A DNA stretch of 19,995 bases from Faucicola sp937889485. GTDB lineage: Bacteria; Pseudomonadota; Gammaproteobacteria; Pseudomonadales; Moraxellaceae. The stretch's first letter is position 1. Every line of letters starts with the position of its first letter. The stretch covers positions 1 through 19,995 of the forward strand of contig JBOFWQ010000134.1 in NCBI GenBank assembly GCA_051653685.1, in the 5' to 3' direction. The notes beneath the pieces were generated by a model that worked only from the letters and a program-made list of their open reading frames with translations, was not told where the DNA came from and did no database searches. Made by a program: the position numbers and the translations under genes. This document shows, piece by piece, positions 14,607 through 19,995 of the stretch.

Positions 14607-14625
14607 CATTCAAATTAACTGAATG
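14607..14625. promoter_or_regulatory. Palindrome upstream of hisQ, candidate operator
   Basis: CATTCA (14607-14612) and TGAATG (14620-14625) are perfect 6-base arms around AATTAAC, 33 bases before the hisQ start on the minus strand. The 19-bp symmetric, AT-rich form suits a dimeric repressor. It resembles half-sites of ARG boxes but in the opposite order (ATTCA then TGAAT), so ArgR is not a good match. Confidence 0.35.
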
Positions 14626-14716
14626 TATCACTCACACCAAATCCCTCCCGCAAAACCGTGGGGGTATTTTAGGCTGCAATTTTACGTGATTGTATCTCTG
14701 AAAACCACAAAAAAAC

Positions 14717-14746
14717 AAAAACTGGGTGCATTTTCACCCAGTTTTT
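14717..14746 (-). terminator. Intrinsic terminator after the third binding-protein gene
   Basis: A perfect 12-bp stem (AAAAACTGGGTG at 14717-14728, CACCCAGTTTTT at 14735-14746) with a 6-base loop is followed on the minus strand by a T-rich tail (TTTTTG then seven T's, part of it inside the stem). It separates the binding-protein genes from hisQ, 31 bases after the stop, so the permease genes either rely on read-through or have their own promoter. Confidence 0.9.
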
Positions 14747-14776
14747 ATGATTTCAAGCGATTTGTTATAACCAAAA

Positions 14777-15664
14777 TTATTGAGTAACACTCGCCGCAGC
14801 TGATGCGCTCACTGTTACACGGCTGGCGGTTGCTGCTGCCGCCACGGTATTACCAAAGTATTGTTGATATATTTTGTCATACACGCCATTGGCTTTGACG
14901 GTGCTTAGTGCTTTGTTAAAGTCTAAACGTAGCGGGTCACCTTTACGCACAATGATGCCCATTTTGTCGTCTACGTCAATTTCTTTACCCTTAAGCTCAA
15001 AGCCTTGACCCTCGGGAGTATTAATCCAAAATGCCGCTGGGGCTTTATCCGATAGCATCAAATCTGAGCGACCTGCCGCCAAATCCAAAAAGGCATTATC
15101 CAGCCCTTCATACAAATTGAGTTTGGTTTTTGGGTGGTTTTTTTCCATCCACTGTGTTGAGAGTGTAGAGCGCTGGGCGGCAACCACATGGCTATCAATT
15201 TGGGCAGGGTCGTCTGGATTGATGGTGCTACCTTTTTTGGTCAAAAACACCAAGGTATTGACAAAATAGGGGTCAGTAAAATCCACCTGTGCTTGGCGTT
15301 CGGGTGTGATGGACATGGCATCAATCACCACATCATATTTTTTTGCCATTAGACCTGGTAGTAAGCCATCCCAATCTTGTGGTTTAATGTCACAAGTGAC
15401 TTTCATCTCATTACATAAGGCGCGCATCAACTCGACATCAAAGCCTGTTAGTGTGCCGTCTGCATTGGTAATGCTAAACGGTTTATAAATGCCCTCGGTT
15501 GCTACCCGAATAACTTTGCCAGACGTATCAGCCGCTGCCGCCACGGATGCCGCGGCAGTGCTGGAGGCTGCTGTTTGGTTGTTTGTTTCATTGGCTTTTT
15601 GGCAACCCGTTAATGCCAGACCTACTAATGCTATTCCACCAAAAAAAGAAATATTTGCTTTCAC
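14777..15664 (-). CDS. Amino-acid-binding lipoprotein 1 (SBP_bac_3 family)
   Basis: 295-residue extracytoplasmic receptor of the HisJ/ArtJ/LAO type. The lipoprotein signal ends LALTGC (Cys21), followed by an Ala/Thr-rich linker. The domain shows ATEGIYKPF near 55-63, a Cys84/Cys91 pair in the position of the HisJ disulfide, QDWDGLLPGL near 96-105, MSITPERQ (ligand-carboxylate Arg123), DFTDPYF, and DNAFLDLAAGRSDLMLSD. It starts with GTG at 15664, with AGGAG six bases upstream. Beyond the usual end (YFGN) it has 24 extra Ala/Ser/Thr/Val-rich residues absent from the two paralogues. It is the last of three tandem receptors, followed by a terminator. Basic or polar amino acids are the likely ligands. 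Confidence 0.9.
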   Translation of the reverse strand: MKANISFFGGIALVGLALTGCQKANETNNQTAASSTAAASVAAAADTSGKVIRVATEGIYKPFSITNADGTLTGFDVELMRALCNEMKVTCDIKPQDWDGLLPGLMAKKYDVVIDAMSITPERQAQVDFTDPYFVNTLVFLTKKGSTINPDDPAQIDSHVVAAQRSTLSTQWMEKNHPKTKLNLYEGLDNAFLDLAAGRSDLMLSDKAPAAFWINTPEGQGFELKGKEIDVDDKMGIIVRKGDPLRLDFNKALSTVKANGVYDKIYQQYFGNTVAAAATASRVTVSASAAASVTQ

Positions 15665-15761
15665 CCTACGCTCCTAGATTTGAGATTACCCTGCACTTAC
15701 CCGTAAAAAACTGACAACGGTTTTATCGCTGACTTTTGTTTTATGTTACATCAATTTGGGG

Positions 15762-16568
15762 TTACTTTGGTAGATCAGCAAAGTATTTTTGACTGATTTT
15801 GTCATAAGTACCGTTGGCTTTTAAGGTCGCGAGCGCGGTATTAAATTTGCCGATTAACGGGTCATTTTGGCGCAAGGCGATACCAATTTTGTCATTGATA
15901 TTAATAGGTGCGCCTTTGATTTCAAAATTTTGCCCTTTGGCAGTTTTTAGCCAAGATAATGCAGGCGCGCTGTCCGAAATCATGAGGTCGGTGCGTCCTG
16001 ATTCAAGGTCAAGATAAGCGTTGTCTTGGGTATCGTAAAGTTTTGGCTGCGCTTTGGGAAAGTTTTTTGCCAAATATTCGGCGGCTGTGGTGGATCGCTG
16101 AGCACCCACAGATTTGCCTGCCAAATCATCTGCCCCTTTTTCAACGCCTTTTTTGCCAATAATAATCAAGTTATTGATGAAGTACGGGTCACTAAAGGCA
16201 ACGACTTGGCGACGTTCTTGCGTATCCGACATACCTGCCATGATGGCATTGTATTTTTGGGCTTGCAATCCTGGAATTAGGCCATCCCAGTCTTGAGAGA
16301 TGACTTCGCATTTTAATTTGGCTTCTTGGCATAATGCGTCTGCCAAGTCAATTTCAAAGCCAATCACTTTGCCATTGGCGTCTTTGTAGCTAAAAGGCAC
16401 AAAGCTTGATTCCGTGGCGATACGAATCTGTGGCATGTCTGCTGTTGTGTTGGTGGCAGCGCTTGCTTGGTCGGTGGCGCCAGCATTGGTTTCGGCAGGC
16501 TTTTGACAGCCACTTAGCCCCACTAATATTGCCAGTGACGTTAACCCTATAACGGATACCTGTTTCAT
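15762..16568 (-). CDS. Amino-acid-binding lipoprotein 2 (SBP_bac_3 family)
   Basis: 268-residue paralogue of its two neighbours. The lipobox is GLSGC (Cys21), then a short linker. ATESSFVPF replaces the ATEG.YKPF of the others, and Cys80/Cys87 match the HisJ disulfide. QDWDGLIPGL lies near 92-101. The MSIT.ER ligand motif reads MSDTQERR here, an acidic residue where the sisters have Ile. DNAYLDLESGRTDLMISD and the ending YFADLPK are normal. ATG 16568 is preferred over an ATG two codons earlier because AAGG is seven bases upstream of it. It ends 97 bases before receptor 1. The altered binding motifs suggest a different ligand preference. Confidence 0.9.
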   Translation of the reverse strand: MKQVSVIGLTSLAILVGLSGCQKPAETNAGATDQASAATNTTADMPQIRIATESSFVPFSYKDANGKVIGFEIDLADALCQEAKLKCEVISQDWDGLIPGLQAQKYNAIMAGMSDTQERRQVVAFSDPYFINNLIIIGKKGVEKGADDLAGKSVGAQRSTTAAEYLAKNFPKAQPKLYDTQDNAYLDLESGRTDLMISDSAPALSWLKTAKGQNFEIKGAPININDKIGIALRQNDPLIGKFNTALATLKANGTYDKISQKYFADLPK

Positions 16569-16694
16569 AATCATACCTTAGTCTTTAATGTTTCTGTATG
16601 TGCACAACAATCTTGTTTGTCATATGGGCTTGTTTGTGATACACGGTCAAGGCAAAAATACGCCAAAGCCCAAATTTTTGGTAACGGGCGATAC

Positions 16695-17510
16695 CTATTT
16701 ACCAAAGTATTGCGCTTGTATTTTTGTGAGTTCACCGTTACTTTGTAGGGTGGCTAAGGCTTTGTCAAAGTCCGCTTTTAGTGGATCGTTTTTGCGAACT
16801 GCCATAGCGATGTTGTCGTTGTTGTCTATTTCTGAACCAATCACGCCAAATTTATCACTGTTTTGTTTTAGCCACTCACTCGCCGTTACTTTTTCTGATA
16901 ATACGGCATCTACCCGACCCGATTTTAGGTCAATATAGGCATTGTCATAGTTATCATACAATTTTACTTCGTTGTTTTTGCTCAGTTTATCTTGTAAGTA
17001 CTGCCCCAATGTGGTCGAACGCTGACCACCGATTTTTAGCCCATTGATGTTTTGTGGATTAAATTTACCGTCTTTGGCAGCCACCCATACCATGGTGTTT
17101 TTGAAATAAGGGGTACTAAAGTCTACTTGTGCCGCGCGCTCTGGGCTAATTGACATGCCAGAGGCAATGGCGTCGTATTTTCTTGCCATCAAACCTGGTA
17201 AAATCCCGTCCCAATCTTGGGCAACAATGTCACAGTCAAGTTTTGCCTCATGACACACAGCCTTGACCACGTCAACGTCATAGCCGCCTAAACTACCATC
17301 AGCATTGGTAAAGTTGAAGGGTTTGTAGGCGCCTTCGGTTGCTACGCGGATTTTTTTTGTGTTTTGAGCTGTGCCACCACTGCTTTGACTTGCCGCCCCC
17401 GTGGCGTCTGTTTTTTGGGCGGATTTGTCACAAGCGCTCAATCCCATACTAAGGGCGCATACAGTCGCTAAGGCTAAACGAGAATACATTGAGTGAAAAG
17501 ACGGTTGCAT
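16695..17510 (-). CDS. Amino-acid-binding lipoprotein 3 (SBP_bac_3 family)
   Basis: 271-residue paralogue, the first of the three to be transcribed. The signal peptide ends GLSAC (Cys27), with a Ser/Gly/Thr-rich linker. ATEGAYKPFNFTNADGSLGGYDVDVV lies near 57-82, Cys86/Cys93 form the expected disulfide, and QDWDGILPGLMARKYD and MSISPERAAQVDFSTPYF follow. The Asp loop is DNAYIDLKSGRVDAVLSE, ending in Glu where relatives 1 and 2 have Asp. AAGGA lies seven bases upstream of ATG 17510. It ends about 130 bases before receptor 2, with only weak stem-forming sequence between (for example around 16661-16690). Confidence 0.9.
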   Translation of the reverse strand: MQPSFHSMYSRLALATVCALSMGLSACDKSAQKTDATGAASQSSGGTAQNTKKIRVATEGAYKPFNFTNADGSLGGYDVDVVKAVCHEAKLDCDIVAQDWDGILPGLMARKYDAIASGMSISPERAAQVDFSTPYFKNTMVWVAAKDGKFNPQNINGLKIGGQRSTTLGQYLQDKLSKNNEVKLYDNYDNAYIDLKSGRVDAVLSEKVTASEWLKQNSDKFGVIGSEIDNNDNIAMAVRKNDPLKADFDKALATLQSNGELTKIQAQYFGK

Positions 17511-17634
17511 GGGTAATCCTTGTGTGGTTGATTAACAGCGATAAGTACAATGCGCTTGGTGATGCTAGGTGATTGCTTTCTTTGAACTTTCGCTAATCAA
17601 TATCGGCGGTCATAGGGTTGCAATTGTATTAAAA

Positions 17635-17653
17635 TTAACATAATTTAACATAA
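17635..17653. repeat. Tandem 9-base repeats in the receptor 3 promoter region
   Basis: TTAACATAA occurs at 17635-17643 and 17645-17653, exact copies with a 10-base period (one helical turn). They lie about 130 bases upstream of the receptor 3 start. On the minus strand TACAAT, a possible -10 element, lies just downstream (about 17623-17628). They may be a regulator site, but I do not recognise the motif. Confidence 0.4.
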
Positions 17654-17675
17654 ATGCAAGTAAAAAAAATACCCA

Positions 17676-17694
17676 GTCATCATTAAATCATGAC
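17676..17694. promoter_or_regulatory. 19-bp near-perfect palindrome, candidate operator
   Basis: GTCATCATTAAATCATGAC is symmetric except at one pair (positions 6 and 14). The arms are GTCAT/ATGAC with inner ATT/AAT. It stands between the ATPase terminator and the receptor 3 gene, with a run of A's (17662-17669) next to it. The spacing suits a dimeric DNA-binding protein; a hairpin role is less likely because the loop would be very short. Confidence 0.4.
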
Positions 17695-17720
17695 GGGCGG
17701 CAGCAACTGCGTTATAAAGT

Positions 17721-17753
17721 AAAACCGCCAAAAGCTCAGCAATTGGCGGTTTT
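17721..17753 (-). terminator. Terminator after the ABC ATPase gene
   Basis: An 11-bp perfect stem (AAAACCGCCAA at 17721-17731, TTGGCGGTTTT at 17743-17753) with an 11-base loop starts 13 bases after the ATPase stop. The T-tail is TTTTACTTTAT in the minus direction and a clean T6 in the plus direction. It separates the ATPase transcript from the receptor genes. Confidence 0.8.
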
Positions 17754-17766
17754 TTAGCTGTAGGGG

Positions 17767-18561
17767 CTATTTTTGATGACTTGCCATAAAGTCTTTGACG
17801 CGGGCAGAAGTTGGGTTATCAAAGACTTGCTCGGGGGTACCTATTTCTTCGATACGCCCTTCGTGCAAAAATACCACTTGGCTTGACACATCACGGGCAA
17901 AGCGCATTTCATGGGTCACAATCAGCATAGTGCGCCCTTCTTCTGCCAAAGATTTCATTACTGCCAGCACTTCATTGACCAGTTCTGGGTCTAGTGCTGA
18001 GGTCGGCTCATCAAACAACAGCACTTGCGGCTGCATAGCAAGGGCGCGCGCAATGGCGATACGCTGACGCTGACCGCCTGATAAATTTTCTGGGTAGGCG
18101 TCTTTTTTATCGAGTAACCCCACGCGCTTGAGCAGCACTTCAGCTTCGCTGATGGCTTGGTCTTTTGAGACTTTAAGCACTTGGGTAGGCCCTTCGATGA
18201 TGTTTTGTAAGATAGTGCGGTGGGGCCATAGGTTAAAGTTTTGGAATACAAAACCCATTTTTGAGCGAAAGGTTTCTAGTTGGCGCTGATTGACCGCACC
18301 CAGATCACCTGTTTTGTTTGGGCGTAGTAATAGTTGTTCGTTGCCTAGAAATATTTCCCCTTGCGACGGGTTTTCCAATAGATTAATACAGCGCAGCAAG
18401 GTGGACTTACCCGAGCCACTTGAACCCAAAATAGAGATGACATCGCCGTCATAAGCAGTTAAAGATACGCCTTTTAATACCTCTAACGACCCAAAATTTT
18501 TATGAATATTGTTAAGTTGCAAAGCGACAGGTCGTTGTAAGTTTGGCATAGCATCTGACAT
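17767..18561 (-). CDS. hisP: Amino-acid ABC transporter ATP-binding protein, HisP/GlnQ type
   Basis: 264-residue cytoplasmic ATPase that should drive the HisQ/HisM-type permease further along the strand. All motifs are intact: Walker A GSSGSGKST near 46-54, Q-loop VFQNFNLWPH near 105-114 (characteristic of polar amino-acid importers), signature LSGGQRQR near 160-167, Walker B LLFDEP near 181-186, and switch His217. I use ATG 18561; the same frame reaches a TTG at 18570 and another ATG at 18540-18554 is possible. The ribosome binding site is weak (GGA about ten bases upstream). It is divergent from proA and followed by its own terminator, so it is not in one simple transcript with its transporter partners. 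The gene symbol is by family, not by proven substrate. Confidence 0.87.
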   Translation of the reverse strand: MSDAMPNLQRPVALQLNNIHKNFGSLEVLKGVSLTAYDGDVISILGSSGSGKSTLLRCINLLENPSQGEIFLGNEQLLLRPNKTGDLGAVNQRQLETFRSKMGFVFQNFNLWPHRTILQNIIEGPTQVLKVSKDQAISEAEVLLKRVGLLDKKDAYPENLSGGQRQRIAIARALAMQPQVLLFDEPTSALDPELVNEVLAVMKSLAEEGRTMLIVTHEMRFARDVSSQVVFLHEGRIEEIGTPEQVFDNPTSARVKDFMASHQK

Positions 18562-18814
18562 GATCAACAATCCAAAGGGTTAGGTTAACGTGGGAAATCA
18601 AACCGACTATTTTCGCTCAAAACACAGGTAAAACGCAAATTTTTCTCACAACTTGGCATGACTATTTTGAATTTTTACCAAGAATTGGGCGCAACTTTAG
18701 CGCTAGAACCTGTGTGCATCGCCATCTTGATAAAAGTTTTTGATATTTTGGGTTTGTTTTTTGGGAGATTTTGCTATGATGACCTGAACAGCTCTTGAGG
18801 GATAAGGTAGATAC
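18562..18814. other. Divergent intergenic region between the ATPase gene and proA
   Basis: No gene is seen. The motif GACTATTTT occurs twice, at 18605-18613 and 18660-18668. The proA promoter lies near the right end. I could not pick a convincing minus-strand promoter for the ATPase gene, though TTTACC and TAGTCG separated by 17 bases is a weak possibility. Confidence 0.4.
18753..18780 (+). promoter_or_regulatory. Probable proA promoter (extended -10)
   Basis: TATGAT at 18775-18780 is preceded by TG one base upstream (TGCTATGAT), an extended -10 element. The -35 region is poor (TTTGTT at 18753-18758, 16-base spacing), as is common with extended -10 promoters. Transcription would begin near 18787, about 28 bases before the proA ATG. 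Confidence 0.55.
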
Positions 18815-19995
18815 ATGATGACTCATACCAAAGATTATATGCAGTCTGTGGGACAACAAGCACGTTACGCTGCTGCACAATTGGCAAAAGCGGATACTGC
18901 ACTCAAAAATCACGCATTATTGGCGATTTATGAAGCGTTGACGCAGGCAAAAGCGCAAATATTAGCGGCAAATGCCACGGATATGCAAAACGGTCAGCAA
19001 AAAGGACTAGATAATGCCTTACTTGACCGCTTGGCATTAACAGATGCACGGTTTGATGCCATGCTACAAGGGCTCAAAGATGTGGCAAGTCTTCCTGACC
19101 CGATTGGCGAGGTCACCGATATGGTGTTTCGCCCATCAGGCATCCAGCTGGGTAAAATGCGCGTGCCACTGGGCGTGGTGGGTATGATTTATGAATCACG
19201 TCCCAATGTCACCATTGAGGCGGCATCTTTGGCATTAAAATCTGGCAATGCCATTATTTTGCGCGGTGGCTCAGAAGCGTTTTATTCTAACCAAGCCTTG
19301 GCTACGTGTATCAAACAAGGCTTACAAGCGGTCAACTTGCCTGCCACGGCAGTACAGGTGATTGAAACCACCGACCGCGCGGCAGTGGGTGAATTAATTA
19401 CCATGACCCAATATGTCGATGTCATTGTACCGCGTGGTGGTAAGGGCTTGATTGAGCGTATCAGCCGTGAGGCGCGCGTGCCTGTGATTAAACACCTAGA
19501 TGGCAACTGTCATACCTTTGTGGATCGGGACGCCAACCTAGATATGGCAACCACCATTTGTGTGAATGCCAAAACTCATCGCTATGGCACTTGTAATACC
19601 ATGGAAACGTTATTGGTCGATAGTCACATTGCAAATACCGCCCTACCGCAAATCATTAACGCCATCGTCAATGCCGATAGTGCCATGCAGTTTCGTGGTT
19701 GTCCTGCTTCATTGGCTATTTTGCAGCCTGTGGCAGCATTGGATGGGCATCTTGCTGCTGCCAGTGATGAAGACTGGGACACAGAATACCTTGCGCCGAT
19801 TTTGGCGATTAAAGTGGTGGCAGATATTGATGAAGCGATTGCCCATATCAACCAACATGGCTCACAGCATACCGATGCCATCATCACTGAGAGCTATACA
19901 AAGTCATTGCAGTTCATGCGTGAAGTGGATTCTAGTAGCGTGATGGTCAATGCCTCGACCCGTTTTGCTGATGGTTTTGAGTATGGTTTAGGTGC
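18815..19995 (+). CDS. proA: Gamma-glutamyl phosphate reductase ProA (partial, runs off the window)
   Basis: The frame is open from ATG 18815 to the end of the window, 393 full codons. ProA is usually about 415-420 residues, so only some 25 are missing. It reduces gamma-glutamyl phosphate with NADPH to glutamate semialdehyde, the second step of proline synthesis. Family segments visible are PDPIGEVTDMVFRPSGIQLGKMRVPLGV, GMIYESRPNVT, NAIILRGGSEAF, VPRGGKGLI, VIKHLDGNCHTFVD, and catalytic Cys260 in GTCNTMETLL. The visible end STRFADGFEYGLGA is the conserved C-terminal stretch. AAGG lies eight bases before the first of two adjacent ATGs. It is divergent from the amino-acid ATPase gene. Confidence 0.96.
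   Translation, partial: MMTHTKDYMQSVGQQARYAAAQLAKADTALKNHALLAIYEALTQAKAQILAANATDMQNGQQKGLDNALLDRLALTDARFDAMLQGLKDVASLPDPIGEVTDMVFRPSGIQLGKMRVPLGVVGMIYESRPNVTIEAASLALKSGNAIILRGGSEAFYSNQALATCIKQGLQAVNLPATAVQVIETTDRAAVGELITMTQYVDVIVPRGGKGLIERISREARVPVIKHLDGNCHTFVDRDANLDMATTICVNAKTHRYGTCNTMETLLVDSHIANTALPQIINAIVNADSAMQFRGCPASLAILQPVAALDGHLAAASDEDWDTEYLAPILAIKVVADIDEAIAHINQHGSQHTDAIITESYTKSLQFMREVDSSSVMVNASTRFADGFEYGLG

Noticed and set aside
14607..14625. ARG box
   Set aside because: The half-sites occur in the order ATTCA...TGAAT with a 9-base gap, not TGAAT-N4-ATTCA, so an ArgR assignment is not supported.
16661..16690. Terminator between receptor 3 and receptor 2
   Set aside because: Stems are only four or five pairs, with large loops or internal mismatches, and the T-run is separated from the stem.
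1..19995. CRISPR arrays, insertion sequences, tRNA/rRNA genes, or prophage genes
   Set aside because: No regularly spaced repeats, transposase-like frames, cloverleaf sequences or phage motifs were seen on either strand.

Overview
The window is ordinary chromosomal DNA with moderate-to-low GC content from a gammaproteobacterium. The gene content, E. coli-like Fur and Pho sites, and many lipoproteins with Ala/Ser/Thr-rich linkers suggest Moraxellaceae (Moraxella, Faucicola or Psychrobacter-like). That placement is inferred from protein character, without any search. Almost everything is on the minus strand. The exceptions are rsfS at the left edge and proA, which runs off the right edge. I see no mobile element, CRISPR array, rRNA, tRNA or phage gene.

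Left to right: (1) rsfS (+) ends at a bidirectional terminator. (2) An efe-type ferrous iron/heme-iron uptake locus (−) is transcribed in the order efeO, efeB, efeU. It has a perfect 7-1-7 Fur box lying on a near-consensus sigma-70 promoter. EfeO is the short M75-only form, EfeB has a Tat signal followed by a lipobox, and EfeU carries a large duplicated periplasmic domain in front of its FTR1 permease. (3) The pstS-pstC-pstA-pstB phosphate transporter (−) has a Pho box, a structured pstS leader, a strong terminator-like hairpin between pstS and pstC, and a terminator after pstB. No phoU follows. (4) An intergenic stretch of about 400 bases holds the pstS promoter and leader; beyond it lies a class-3-like aldehyde dehydrogenase (−). 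(5) A run of closely spaced minus-strand genes comprises two amino-acid permease genes (hisQ/hisM type), an unrecognised lipoprotein, tsaD and the fluoride channel gene crcB. (6) Three tandem paralogous amino-acid-binding lipoproteins follow, then their ABC ATPase, then proA (+) divergently from it.

Functionally the window is dominated by nutrient import: iron, phosphate, and probably basic or polar amino acids. The amino-acid system has one ATPase and one permease pair but three different binding proteins. Both ABC systems place a hairpin terminator between binding-protein and permease genes, the usual way of making excess binding protein. I found no convincing wholly new system. The most unusual items are the duplicated EfeU ectodomain, the Tat-lipoprotein form of EfeB, the pstS leader with mutually exclusive stems, the three-receptor amino-acid transporter, and the unrecognised lipoprotein between hisM and tsaD.
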